The translations under genes were made by a program, and so were the position numbers. A stretch of 50,147 bases of DNA. Origin: Porphyromonadaceae bacterium UBA7042 (GTDB lineage Bacteria > Bacteroidota > Bacteroidia > Bacteroidales > Muribaculaceae). The notes beneath the pieces are model-generated. The model was not told the DNA's origin, did no database searches, and saw only the letters and a list, made by a program, of their open reading frames with translations. Location: assembly GCA_002494015.1 (NCBI GenBank), contig DLAR01000053.1:1-50147 (forward strand), given 5' to 3'. Of the stretch, positions 41,879-50,147 are shown piece by piece (within the stretch, counting starts at the first letter, position 1; each line of letters opens with the position of its first letter).

Positions 41879-42541
41879 ATGAAACGAATTTTTTCAGTGG
41901 CGGTTCTCGCCATTATCCTGTCGGTTTTCACTCCGGCAGTTCACGCATGGGACCTGAGCGACCTGTTGGGCGGCGGGGCAAAGTCTGATTCCGCCTCGGC
42001 CGGTGGCGGAATCGGAGATGTGATTTCGGGTATCGGAAACGCCCTCGGCATAACTTCGGGCAAGACCGAGGTAAAGGACTTGGCCGGTGTGTGGAACTAC
42101 GTCGACCCTGCCGTGACTTTCAAGAGCGACAACCTTCTGCTTAAAGCCGGAGGCGCAGCAGCGGCCTCGCAGGTGGAGGACAAGCTCGCCCCCTATTACA
42201 AGACGGCCGGACTGACCTCGCTGAAACTTACCATCAACGAGGACTCGACGTTTACGTTTAAACTGCGCGTCACTTCTCTCAGTGGAACAATCTCGCGCGA
42301 CGAGGAAAGCGGCAACTTCGTATTCACATTTCAGGCATTGAAGAAAATCAAGATAGGCTCAATGGAGGCTTATGTGATTAAAAACGGCAATCAGATGTCG
42401 CTGACATTTGACGTGTCCAAGCTGATTACGATAATTGAAAAAGTCGGAAGTGTGTCAGGAAACAGCACTATAAAAGGTGTTTCGGCCCTGCTGAACCAGT
42501 ATGACGGTATCACTGCCGGTTTCAAACTGAAACGGGAATAG
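41879..42541 (+). CDS. DUF4923 family secreted protein
   Basis: This is a 220-residue protein with a cleavable signal peptide (residues 1-23, ending PAVHA). A Gly/Ser-rich stretch (GGGAKSDSASAGGGIGDV) is followed by LAGVWNYVDPAVTFKSDNLL and a lipocalin-like beta region (FTFKLRVTSLSGTISRDEES). This matches the DUF4923 family known only from Bacteroidales; its function is unknown. It is last in the operon and followed by a good terminator. The stop is TAG. Confidence 0.82.
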   Translation: MKRIFSVAVLAIILSVFTPAVHAWDLSDLLGGGAKSDSASAGGGIGDVISGIGNALGITSGKTEVKDLAGVWNYVDPAVTFKSDNLLLKAGGAAAASQVEDKLAPYYKTAGLTSLKLTINEDSTFTFKLRVTSLSGTISRDEESGNFVFTFQALKKIKIGSMEAYVIKNGNQMSLTFDVSKLITIIEKVGSVSGNSTIKGVSALLNQYDGITAGFKLKRE

Positions 42542-42570
42542 GGGGATATTTATAAAACTGAAATACAAGA

Positions 42571-42602
42571 AACTCGGCCCAAAAAACAAAGCCGGGTTTT
42601 TT
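42571..42602 (+). terminator. Intrinsic terminator after DUF4923
   Basis: Arms AACTCGGC (42571-42578) and GCCGGGTT (42591-42598) pair with one G-U and run into six T residues (42597-42602). Confidence 0.85.
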
Positions 42603-42686
42603 ATTTGTGAAATTTTACATAATAACCTCTTAAAACAGACGTTTAAATTAAGTGACACGTTATGGTTGTGCGAATAGCGATACAGT

Positions 42687-43631
42687 ATGATTTCGGTGAT
42701 TGTCCCCGCATATAATGCAGAAAAGTATTTGGCTGAGTGCCTGACAAGCATTCTCGGCCAGTCTTATCGTGACATCGAGGTGCTGCTGATTAACGACGGC
42801 TCGACCGACTCGACACTTGCTATAGCCACCGATTTTGCCCACCGTGACGCAAGACTGAAGATATTTACTACAGGGAACAGGGGTGTTTCGTGCGCCCGCA
42901 ACTACGGAATATCCCAAGCCTGCGGGGACTGGATTACATTTGTGGATAGTGACGACAAGCTGCTCCCTGACGCGTTGATGTCGCTTGTAGCGATAGCCGG
43001 TAAAACATCGGCCGATATTGTAATAGGAAAACATACTGATGCAGATAAAGACAGCCTTAATAAATCGGGACGGTATATGATGATATCCCCGCTGGAGGCA
43101 ATGGCTCAGACACTGTATCAGACAGGTATGATAGTGCCGGCTGTCTGGGGGATTCTATACAATAAATCTGTTTTTACTGAAGATACGTTGTTTGTACCGG
43201 AAATACGTTATGAGGATCTCGACATCTTTTACCGATTGTTTGAGAACGCCGGCAAGATTGCGGTCATTCCTGACATCGTCTACTTCTATCGTCCTAATCC
43301 GGAGAGTTTTATAAACACGTTTTCTCCTTCAAGATTTGATGCGCTTGCCGTTACAGAACGGATTGAACAATACATGGAGTCTCGTCATCCCGAGTTGCTG
43401 CCTGCCGCAAGAGACCGTCGGCTGAGTGCCAATTTCAATATCCTTGCCTTGCTTGAACAGCATGATGATGTCAGATATGAAGATATAAAGACCCGGTGCT
43501 GGAATCTGATATGCCGTTATCGCCTGCGGAGTTTGTTCAATCCGAAAGTGCGACTTAAAAACAAACTCGGTGTATTGGTTTCTTTTCTCGGTCGTGGAGC
43601 CTATCGTTTTTTGTCTAAAAAGACTTATTAG
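42687..43631 (+). CDS. Family 2 glycosyltransferase
   Basis: This is a 314-residue GT-A fold transferase: MISVIVPAYNAEKYLAECL at the N-terminus, NDGSTDSTL, ARNYGISQACGDWI and the metal-binding DxD-type VDSDDKL. The C-terminal third is basic and amphipathic, suggesting membrane association at the cytoplasmic face. It makes glycosidic bonds from nucleotide sugars, typically in LPS, capsule or exopolysaccharide. It is first of three genes (GT2, phosphoribosyltransferase, HAD) with tiny gaps (2 bases) or overlaps, so all three should act together. Base composition falls from here onward. Confidence 0.88.
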   Translation: MISVIVPAYNAEKYLAECLTSILGQSYRDIEVLLINDGSTDSTLAIATDFAHRDARLKIFTTGNRGVSCARNYGISQACGDWITFVDSDDKLLPDALMSLVAIAGKTSADIVIGKHTDADKDSLNKSGRYMMISPLEAMAQTLYQTGMIVPAVWGILYNKSVFTEDTLFVPEIRYEDLDIFYRLFENAGKIAVIPDIVYFYRPNPESFINTFSPSRFDALAVTERIEQYMESRHPELLPAARDRRLSANFNILALLEQHDDVRYEDIKTRCWNLICRYRLRSLFNPKVRLKNKLGVLVSFLGRGAYRFLSKKTY

Positions 43632-43633
43632 AC

Positions 43634-44200
43634 ATGAAGGTACTGACAGTCAGTTGTAGCGATATTTCTGAATATGTTTCGAGTATTATTCAGAAAATGA
43701 AAGTCGATGATTTTCTTCCTGATGCCGTGGTTGGCATCAGGACTGGCGGCGTGTATATTGCAGACCTTTTTGCCCGGCAGTTGGGATTCAATAACGGGAC
43801 GGCGTTGCAAATATCGGTATACCGGCCATCGTCAACAAATAAAAAAAAATTTTTTAGCTCCCTTGCGAAATTCATGCCGATAAAAATGCTTGATTTTTTA
43901 AGGATTATCGAAGCTAAAATGATGTTTAAAAGTGACGGGCGCAGCCAGATTTTTGACATATCGTTGCCGGTAGAGTTAGAAAGCCGAAACTATTCTAAAA
44001 TTTTGGTCGTAGATGATGCTGTTGACAGCGGGGCGACGTTATCGGCTGTCTTGAGAATGATTGAAAGCCGGTATCAGGGAGTTGAAATAAAGTCCGCTGC
44101 AATAACCGTCACGACTGATAATCCGACTGTGTGTCCTGACTACTATCTTTATAAAAATTCCACATTGATAAGATTTCCATGGTCTCTCGACTCAAAGTGA
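43634..44200 (+). CDS. Type I phosphoribosyltransferase-like protein
   Basis: The protein has 188 residues. The PRPP-binding loop is ILVVDDAVDSGAT (residues 123-135) and the pyrophosphate loop is likely GIRTGG (34-39). It does not look like Hpt, Apt, Upp or PyrE; the hood region is divergent and the insert KKKFFSSLAKFMPIKMLDFL is basic and hydrophobic, as for a membrane-edge protein. The DNA is AT-rich: line 43861-43920 has 19 G/C of 60, against 37 of 60 at 45001-45060. It overlaps the HAD gene by 22 bases. A role in moving phosphoribose to a glycan or lipid is inference from the neighbours. Confidence 0.78.
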   Translation: MKVLTVSCSDISEYVSSIIQKMKVDDFLPDAVVGIRTGGVYIADLFARQLGFNNGTALQISVYRPSSTNKKKFFSSLAKFMPIKMLDFLRIIEAKMMFKSDGRSQIFDISLPVELESRNYSKILVVDDAVDSGATLSAVLRMIESRYQGVEIKSAAITVTTDNPTVCPDYYLYKNSTLIRFPWSLDSK

Positions 44201-44829
44201 ATAATCCGCAGCCGTTTGTCGTTGTGGATCTTGACGGTACACTGATTAATGGAAATTCCATGACCATGTTTGTGATGTACTCTTTCCGTTTGCTTGTCAT
44301 GCGTGGTCGCTTGGGCGATGCATGGCGTGTTGCAAAAGCAGTCTTTAAACGCAAAACAGGACAGGTTTCCCATCGGGAAATGAAATATTGTATAATGTCT
44401 GTTTTATACAAAGCATTATCGGGCGAGGATATATGCAATTTTGCACAGTTGCTTGCGGGAAAAGTGAATCGTGTTGTCATGCATATCATCTCCGACGCAT
44501 TATCGTGTGGTCAGAAGGTCATATTGGCCACAGCCGCTCCTGATATTTATATTTCAGAACTTGCTGGTGTTTTGGGTATAGATCATTTTACTGCGACAAA
44601 AATGACCGATAATATAGACTCTTATGAGGAAAATCGTGGGGAAATAAAGAAAAAGAGGGTAGTGGAATTGGTCGGTTCTTTGGACGGATATGTTGAGACC
44701 GTGATTACCGACCATCTTGATGATATGCCGTTATTGTCTTATTGTAATGGAACTAATCTGATAATATCGCCTGATGCCACGACTCTTTTGGCATTGAAGA
44801 AGAACGGGATAAAATATAATCTCATATAA
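44179..44829 (+). CDS. HAD-family phosphatase
   Basis: This is a 216-residue haloacid-dehalogenase hydrolase. Motif I is VVVDLDGTL with Asp17 nucleophile and Asp19; motif II is LATAAP; motif III may be the Lys-rich EIKKKRVVE; motif IV is TDHLDDMPLL. The helical cap between residues 28 and 105 puts it near the SerB/PGP-like class I group. It overlaps the phosphoribosyltransferase gene by 22 bases, so the two are translationally coupled and may work in sequence on a phosphorylated sugar. The small-molecule substrate is unknown. Confidence 0.82.
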   Translation: MVSRLKVNNPQPFVVVDLDGTLINGNSMTMFVMYSFRLLVMRGRLGDAWRVAKAVFKRKTGQVSHREMKYCIMSVLYKALSGEDICNFAQLLAGKVNRVVMHIISDALSCGQKVILATAAPDIYISELAGVLGIDHFTATKMTDNIDSYEENRGEIKKKRVVELVGSLDGYVETVITDHLDDMPLLSYCNGTNLIISPDATTLLALKKNGIKYNLI

Positions 44830-44831
44830 AT

Positions 44832-44863
44832 TTTGGTTTTACGGTGGTTGTTTCGTAATTTTG
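44832..44863 (+). promoter_or_regulatory. Consensus promoter abutting nnr
   Basis: TTTG (44832-44835) and TAATTTTG (44856-44863) are 20 bases apart. The ATG at 44869 follows after 5 bases, predicting a leaderless mRNA. Confidence 0.75.
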
Positions 44864-44868
44864 CGAGT

Positions 44869-46386
44869 ATGAAAATATTCAGTACTGAAAATATACGAAA
44901 TATCGACCGGATAACCATTGACCAAGAGGGAATTTCGTCGATGGAGCTTATACGCCGTGTCGCCGACGGTGTCGCCGGGGAGATTACGTCGCGTTGGCGG
45001 CCTACGAAACCGACCGTTATCTTTGCCGGAGCCGGGAACAACGGTGCCGACGCGCTCATGGTTGCCAAGCGTCTTTATGAAACCGGATTTGCCCCGCAGG
45101 TATATCTGCTTAATATTCATGGCAACAGCCTGTCGCGTGATTGCCGCCAGTGTAAGGATGAACTGCTTGCGTCAGGTTTTCAAGGACTTAACGAGGTTAC
45201 CGGAAGTTTTAATTTCCCCAATCTCACCCGTGACCATCTGATTGTCGACGGCCTTTTCGGCACGGGGTTGCGCGAGCCGCTGTCAGGCGGTTATACAACC
45301 CTTGTGGAATATATTAACGAATCAGGTGCGACGATTGTGTCAATCGATATCCCTTCGGGAATGTTCGGCGACTGGAACGTGCGCACTCTTTCACGATATG
45401 TAGTCCATGCCAGCCTTACTGTGGCTGTGCAGTTTCCCCGCATCGCGTTTTTTCTTGCCGATAACGCCCCATGTGTCGGCGAGTGGAAAACCATCGACAT
45501 CGGTCTGAGTCCAAAGGCGATAAACGAGACATTGACAAAATTCTTTTTCATCGAGGCCGAGGATGTCAGGCGTGTGCTGCTGCCGCGAGCTAAATTTTCG
45601 TCCAAGGCCGACTATGGTTCCGCGTTGCTCATCGCCGGATGCTACGGGATGATGGGTGCGGCTGTCATGGCCGCCAAGGGCGCGTTGCGCGCCGGAGTCG
45701 GCAAGTTGACTGTCCATTCACCTCGTTGCGGGTTTAACGTTATTCAGTCGACCGTGCCTCAGGCGCTTTTTGACCCTGACCGTCACGACATCCTTGTCTC
45801 CGACATGACTCCGCGTCACGGATTCAACGCAATCGGGGTGGGGCCGGGTCTCGGGACTAATGATGCCACGCAGGGTGCCCTTGAGACCCTCATCAAGACG
45901 ATCAAGCGCCCGATGGTGCTTGATGCCGACGCGCTGAATATTATCTCCAAAGTCCCCTCGCTTGTCGACCATATTCCCGTAGGGTCGATTCTCACGCCCC
46001 ATGACGGGGAATTTGACCGATTGTTTGGTCCGCAGGCATCGGCCGAGTCTCGACTGCTCCGAGCCATTGAGGTTTCGGCACGTTACAAAATCATTATCGT
46101 GCTCAAAGGCTACCGCACGGCCACCGTGCGCCCCGACGGCAAGATATTCTTCAATTCATCAGGCGGTCCCGCAATGGCGACCGGCGGCAGCGGTGATGTG
46201 CTGACCGGGGTCATTACCTCGCTTCTCGCGCAAGGTTACAAACCCGAGACTGCCGCCGTGGCCGGTGTCTATATCCACGGGCTCGCCGGTGACATCGCTG
46301 CCGCCGAGCAGGGTGTCTACGGGACGACGGCGGTTGACATCGCTGAATGTGTCGGGAAAGCCATCATGAAGATTCTTAACTATTAA
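44869..46386 (+). CDS. nnr: Bifunctional NAD(P)H-hydrate epimerase / ADP-dependent dehydratase
   Basis: Nnr (505 residues from the ATG at 44869) repairs hydrated NAD(P)H. The N-terminal YjeF_N epimerase domain (about 1-215) has FAGAGNNGADALMVAKRL and VSIDIPSGMFGDWN. The C-terminal dehydratase domain (about 225-505) is ribokinase-like with ILTPHDGEFDRLFG and the nucleotide loop GPAMATGGSGDVLTGVI. An in-frame ATG 36 bases upstream lies within the promoter. It is preceded by an AT-rich glycan gene trio and followed by DUF4831 after 26 bases. Confidence 0.95.
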   Translation: MKIFSTENIRNIDRITIDQEGISSMELIRRVADGVAGEITSRWRPTKPTVIFAGAGNNGADALMVAKRLYETGFAPQVYLLNIHGNSLSRDCRQCKDELLASGFQGLNEVTGSFNFPNLTRDHLIVDGLFGTGLREPLSGGYTTLVEYINESGATIVSIDIPSGMFGDWNVRTLSRYVVHASLTVAVQFPRIAFFLADNAPCVGEWKTIDIGLSPKAINETLTKFFFIEAEDVRRVLLPRAKFSSKADYGSALLIAGCYGMMGAAVMAAKGALRAGVGKLTVHSPRCGFNVIQSTVPQALFDPDRHDILVSDMTPRHGFNAIGVGPGLGTNDATQGALETLIKTIKRPMVLDADALNIISKVPSLVDHIPVGSILTPHDGEFDRLFGPQASAESRLLRAIEVSARYKIIIVLKGYRTATVRPDGKIFFNSSGGPAMATGGSGDVLTGVITSLLAQGYKPETAAVAGVYIHGLAGDIAAAEQGVYGTTAVDIAECVGKAIMKILNY

Positions 46387-46412
46387 AACTCTCTTATCCT
46401 ATCATATCAGAC

Positions 46413-47516
46413 ATGACCATGAACCGTTTATTTCTTCCCATCTCAGCTGCTCTCCTGTTGCTCGGCCCATTGTCGATGCAGGCTCAGACCACGAGCAAAC
46501 TGACCGCCAACAAGACCAATGAGTATGGCGTGATATACACGTTGCCGCTGACGGCTTTTGAAGTCACTCTCGCTGTCGAAAAGACTGTCAACACCCCGGG
46601 TGAGTTTTACCAGTATGCAAAAAAGTATCTCAATACAGCCCCGATTTCAGCATCGTCGACATCGTGGCGCGTAACCGAGGCGGTGGTGAATCCTACCGCG
46701 GTACCCGATGAAAACGAACGCTACCTTGTGACGTTGAAAGGGGGGGCAAATACCTACGTCATGGTCAGCGACCGCAATTTCCCGTTGTCAATCAATGACG
46801 ATGCCTACGATGCCACCGTTGTGACCACCCCGCTCCCCGAGGCGGTCGAGGCTCAACCGACTGTGTTGCAGCTGCCGGTAGCGCGTCAGGCTGTCACCGA
46901 GGAGATGCTGCAGAGCCGCTCGTCGGCAAAACGGGCCGAGCTTGCCGCCGCCAAGATTTACGAGCTGCGTCGCAACCGCAACGAGATTATCGCCGGACAA
47001 GCCGACGCGATGCCCTCTGACGGACAGGCGATGGAGCTTGCCTTGGCCAATCTTGATGCTCAGGAGGCCGCGCTGACAGCGATGTTCCTCGGGACGACTT
47101 CCACATCGGTCGAAGTGCGCACCTATACCGTCACAATTCCTGAAGACGGATCTAAAAAACGCACTGTCTTCGCCCGCTTGTCGGCTGTCGATGGGCTTGT
47201 GGAGGCCGACGATCTCTCAGGCGACCCGATATATTTCTCTTTTACTCCTGTCACTCGCGGCGAATTGCCTGTCAACGAGAAAGGGGTTGAAAAGACCTTT
47301 CCCAAGGGGGGCGTAGCCTATCGCATTCCCGGAACAGCTCAGGTCAAGGTGGAATTTGACGGGGAGACGCTTGTCGGGAAGACTTTTGATGTCGCCCAGC
47401 TCGGTGTCGTGTTTGGCATCGACCCCGCGTTGTTCACCAACAAGAAAGCTCCATCTTACCTTCACTTCAATCCTCTCACAGGCGCTATTCGCGAGCTTGG
47501 CACTTTAGAACCTTAA
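46413..47516 (+). CDS. DUF4831 family secreted protein
   Basis: This is a 367-residue protein with a signal peptide (ending SMQAQ). It belongs to the Bacteroidales DUF4831 family: YGVIYTLPLTAFEVTLAVEK at the start of the mature part, a helical coiled segment (residues about 165-230, SAKRAELAAAKIYELRRNRNEI) and a C-terminal beta domain (VAYRIPGTAQVKVEFDG). The role is unknown. It lies 16 bases before the GH95 gene and may be co-transcribed with it, though the family also occurs away from glycosidases. Confidence 0.82.
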   Translation: MTMNRLFLPISAALLLLGPLSMQAQTTSKLTANKTNEYGVIYTLPLTAFEVTLAVEKTVNTPGEFYQYAKKYLNTAPISASSTSWRVTEAVVNPTAVPDENERYLVTLKGGANTYVMVSDRNFPLSINDDAYDATVVTTPLPEAVEAQPTVLQLPVARQAVTEEMLQSRSSAKRAELAAAKIYELRRNRNEIIAGQADAMPSDGQAMELALANLDAQEAALTAMFLGTTSTSVEVRTYTVTIPEDGSKKRTVFARLSAVDGLVEADDLSGDPIYFSFTPVTRGELPVNEKGVEKTFPKGGVAYRIPGTAQVKVEFDGETLVGKTFDVAQLGVVFGIDPALFTNKKAPSYLHFNPLTGAIRELGTLEP

Positions 47517-47532
47517 CACAGAGAAACGCATA

Positions 47533-49938
47533 ATGACACGAAAAGCAACCATTTGCGCTGCACTGGCAGCGGCGGCATTTGTCACGGCCGCAGCCAACGA
47601 CTTGACATTGAAATATGACCGCCCGGCCGATTTTTTTGAAGAATCCCTTCTTATCGGCAACGGAAACTTGGGTGCTGTCATTTATAGCGGAATCAAGCAG
47701 GACCGTCTTTCGCTCAACGATATAACCCTGTGGACCGGCGAGCCTGAATCGGGAGTGACGACCCCTGACGCCCATAAGTATATTCCTGAGATACGCGCCG
47801 CGCTCGACCGTGAGGACTACCGTGCCGCCGACAGCCTGCAATTGAAAGTGCAGGGACATTATTCCCAAAACTATCAGCCGCTCGGTTTTCTGACGATTGA
47901 CTACCGCAACCATGATGGGAAAGTGACCGACTACTCACGCTCGCTCAATATCGCCGACGCAGAGGCCACCACTTCCTACCGTCTTGACGGGCGCAATTTC
48001 ACAACATCCTATTTTGCCTCGGCTCCCGACTCGGTGATTGTGATTAAAATCACCTCGTCACTTCCCGGTGGCATTGACGGTGTGATTTCGCTCGGGTCCC
48101 AGCTTCCCCATGAGGTTTCGGTTACAGACAATACGATAACCTCGGTCGGATACTGTGCCTATCAGTCATTGCCCGGATATGTGGCGAGCGATGACAGGTT
48201 GCAGTATGATCCGGAAAGAGGGGTGCATTTCTGCACAATGGTAAAAGCTGTGCCTGACGGAGGAGCTGTCTCGATGTCGCCTGATGGAACTCTTGATGTG
48301 AAAGGCTCCCGTGAACTGACCCTCTATCTGACCAATGTCACCAGTTTCAACGGCTTTAACCGCGACCCTGTAAAGGAAGGACGTGACTACAAGCGTCTTG
48401 CCGCCGCGCGCATCAAGGCTGCGTCGGGGATGAATTATGACAAACTGTTTGCGCGCCATCAGGAAGACTATCATTCGCTGTTTGACCGCGTTACGCTCGA
48501 CCTCGGAACGACCGCGCCCGAGATTGCCGCCCTCCCTACCGACGTGCAGTTGAAAAATTATACCGATTTTTCACAGCACAACCCCGACCTTGAGGAACTT
48601 TACTTCCAGTATGGCCGCTATCTGCTCATCTCGTCGTCGCGCACTCCCGGTGTCCCCGCCAACTTGCAGGGATTGTGGAACGAGTACATTCTACCCCCGT
48701 GGAACAGCAACTATACAACCAATATCAATGTAGAAGAAAACTATTGGCCTGCCGAGACAACCGGCCTCGGCGAACTTCAGGAGACAGCGATGATTAACTG
48801 GATTGCCAACCTGTCGGAATCCGGCGCGCGTACAGCTCCCGCCTACTACGGTGTTGACCGCGGGTGGTGTCTCGGCCACAATTCCGACATCTGGGCGATG
48901 ACCAACCCTATCGGTATGCACAACGACAACCCCATGTGGGCCAACTGGAACATGGGCGGTGCGTGGACTTCCACCCACATCTGGGAACACTATCTCTTTA
49001 CCCGTGACAAGGCTTATCTCGAAAAATATTACCCTGTGCTGAAAGGCGCGGCCGAGTTCTGTCTCGGGTGGATGATTGAAAAAGACGGCCACCTCATTAC
49101 CTCTCCCTCGACTTCTCCTGAAAACCGCTACCTGCTCCCCGACGGCTATGACGGCGCGACGCTTTATGGCGCGACATCTGACCTTGCCATGATCCGCCAG
49201 TGCCTCATGGACACCCGCGATGCCGCCAAGACTCTCGGGGTGGATGCCGCACTGCAAGCCGAGATAACCGATGCGCTTGACCGCATGATGCCCTATCAGA
49301 TCGGTGCAAACGGCAATCTTCAGGAATGGTATCACGACTGGAAGGACCAAGACCCGACCCACCGTCACCAGTCCCACCTCTTTGGCCTTTTCCCCGGCCG
49401 GCATATAACACTCGCCGAGAATCCCGAACTTGCCCGCGCGGCAGCGCGCACACTTGAAATCAAGGGAGACAACACCACCGGCTGGAGCACCGGCTGGCGT
49501 GTAAATCTCTATGCCCGTCTCGCGGAGGCCGAAAAAGCCTACCACATGTATCGCCGATTGCTCCAGTATGTCAGTCCCGACAATTATCAGGGGCCCGATG
49601 CGCGTCGTGGCGGCGGCACCTATCCCAATCTTCTCGACGCTCACGCTCCATTCCAGATTGACGGCAACTTTGGTGGCACTGCCGGTGTGGCCGAGATGCT
49701 TGTGCAATCGACCCCCGAGTCGGTGACACTGCTGCCGGCGCTCCCTTCCCGGTGGAAAGAGGGCCGTGTCAAGGGACTCCGCGCCCGTGGCGGTTTCATA
49801 GTCGATATGGACTGGAAAGACGGCCGCGTGACCGATTACGTGATAACCTCCCTCACCGGTGGCAATACGACCCTTAACGTCAACGGCCGGTCAGTCGGCC
49901 TTACCCTCGCACCCGGTGAAAAAACGAGCATGAAATAA
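47533..49938 (+). CDS. GH95 alpha-L-fucosidase/galactosidase
   Basis: The protein has 801 residues including a signal peptide (residues 1-21). It is an inverting glycosidase of family 95: N-terminal beta-sandwich (LLIGNGNLGAVIYSG, LSLNDITLWTGEP), then an (alpha/alpha)6 barrel. By comparison with the Bifidobacterium AfcA enzyme, the paired Asn are N397/N399 (TTNINVEENYWPAE), the acid is probably E530 (STSPENRYL), and the substrate-binding Asp is D710 (IDGNFGGTAGVAEML). It removes alpha-1,2-fucose or alpha-galactose from host or plant glycans; the exact sugar is not decidable here. It ends in a 14-bp hairpin. Confidence 0.93.
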   Translation: MTRKATICAALAAAAFVTAAANDLTLKYDRPADFFEESLLIGNGNLGAVIYSGIKQDRLSLNDITLWTGEPESGVTTPDAHKYIPEIRAALDREDYRAADSLQLKVQGHYSQNYQPLGFLTIDYRNHDGKVTDYSRSLNIADAEATTSYRLDGRNFTTSYFASAPDSVIVIKITSSLPGGIDGVISLGSQLPHEVSVTDNTITSVGYCAYQSLPGYVASDDRLQYDPERGVHFCTMVKAVPDGGAVSMSPDGTLDVKGSRELTLYLTNVTSFNGFNRDPVKEGRDYKRLAAARIKAASGMNYDKLFARHQEDYHSLFDRVTLDLGTTAPEIAALPTDVQLKNYTDFSQHNPDLEELYFQYGRYLLISSSRTPGVPANLQGLWNEYILPPWNSNYTTNINVEENYWPAETTGLGELQETAMINWIANLSESGARTAPAYYGVDRGWCLGHNSDIWAMTNPIGMHNDNPMWANWNMGGAWTSTHIWEHYLFTRDKAYLEKYYPVLKGAAEFCLGWMIEKDGHLITSPSTSPENRYLLPDGYDGATLYGATSDLAMIRQCLMDTRDAAKTLGVDAALQAEITDALDRMMPYQIGANGNLQEWYHDWKDQDPTHRHQSHLFGLFPGRHITLAENPELARAAARTLEIKGDNTTGWSTGWRVNLYARLAEAEKAYHMYRRLLQYVSPDNYQGPDARRGGGTYPNLLDAHAPFQIDGNFGGTAGVAEMLVQSTPESVTLLPALPSRWKEGRVKGLRARGGFIVDMDWKDGRVTDYVITSLTGGNTTLNVNGRSVGLTLAPGEKTSMK

Positions 49939-49961
49939 TCACGTTTCCACGACACATACAC

Positions 49962-49999
49962 ACAGCGGTGAGATTGCACTCGGCAAATCTCACCGCTGT
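49962..49999 (+). terminator. Hairpin after the GH95 gene
   Basis: Arms 49962-49975 and 49986-49999 are perfect 14-base complements around a 10-base loop, 23 bases after the stop. No strong T-run follows. Confidence 0.7.
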
Positions 50000-50042
50000 C
50001 CGTTTTGGTGAATAGTCTGTTTATAGGGGAGACGTAAATTTA

Positions 50043-50147
50043 AGAGGGTGTTTCATAACAAATGTTAATCCGAAGTGGTAGCATCTTTCAGTTAACTCGT
50101 TATTGCACAGAGGGAGCATAGCTGGGGCTATGTGACCGAGGTGTAAT
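50043..50147. repeat. Possible mobile-element end at the window edge
   Basis: From AGAGGGTGTTT (50043-50053) onward the sequence has no gene, and it contains a small hairpin CATAGC-TGGG-GCTATG (50117-50132). The start resembles the repeat at 4 and 27646 read on the minus strand (AGAGGTTGTTT) and looks like an insertion-sequence terminus. The rest lies outside the window. Confidence 0.3.

Noticed and set aside
48691..49707. 338-codon minus-strand frame inside the GH95 gene
   Set aside because: It is a shadow of a high-GC coding sequence; the plus-strand frame has full GH95 motifs.
1..50147. tRNA genes and CRISPR arrays
   Set aside because: I saw no cloverleaf with a TTCRA arm and no regularly spaced repeats in the gene-free gaps.

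Overview
The window looks like chromosomal DNA from a member of the Bacteroidales, probably a gut Muribaculaceae-type organism. Three things point there. The promoters follow the Bacteroidota pattern (TTTG about 20 bases upstream of TAnnTTTG, with no clear Shine-Dalgarno sequences). The gene families are typical of the order (split gcvPA/gcvPB, DUF4827, DUF4923, DUF4831, Porin_10-type porin, Cys-rich TonB). The glycan-degrading enzymes are GH43, GH2 and GH95. The family-level placement is inference. I see no rRNA, tRNA, CRISPR array or complete insertion sequence.

Layout. 1-0.65 kb: an FtsZ-like protein without its GTP-binding half. 0.8-2.6 kb: a Fur-type repressor and purA. 2.8-5.7 kb: a DUF1015 protein and a secreted GH43. 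5.7-8.5 kb: a MATE transporter diverging from purT, the MATE gene having a structured leader. 8.7-11.5 kb: a GH43-like enzyme coupled to a GH2 enzyme that is broken by an in-frame TAG. 11.6-18.5 kb: a 62-residue small protein, then a complete glycine cleavage operon (lipoate ligase, gcvT, gcvH, gcvPA, gcvPB, lpdA). 18.6-24.0 kb: a uracil-DNA-glycosylase-like protein converging on an operon DUF1599-DoxX-uxaC-exuT. 24.0-24.75 kb: a 740-base gene-free region with a strong plus-strand promoter and a structured, possibly 6S-like RNA. 24.7-29.1 kb, minus strand: a porin plus solute-binding-protein pair, and a cardiolipin synthase. 29.3-34.9 kb, plus strand: a transglutaminase-like protein, two lipoproteins, a SUI1/YciH factor and an AddA-like helicase-nuclease. 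34.9-38.7 kb: TonB, DUF486, lptG and tgt. 38.8-42.5 kb: nrnA, a DUF4827 lipoprotein, glmM and DUF4923. 42.7-44.8 kb: an AT-richer trio of GT2 glycosyltransferase, phosphoribosyltransferase and HAD phosphatase. 44.9-49.9 kb: nnr, DUF4831 and a GH95 enzyme. The window ends in sequence that resembles a mobile-element end.

How the genes work together. The lipoate ligase can charge GcvH, and LpdA re-oxidises it, so the operon encodes a self-contained glycine decarboxylase. ExuT and UxaC bring in and isomerise hexuronates, while the GH43, GH2 and GH95 enzymes release neutral sugars from plant or host glycans; no SusC/SusD pair is present. The most novel candidates are the FtsZ remnant, the ncRNA at about 24.28-24.44 kb, the GT2-PRTase-HAD trio (a possible ribofuranose-transfer module), the structured MATE leader, and a set of promoters placed so close to start codons that the mRNAs should be leaderless or nearly so.
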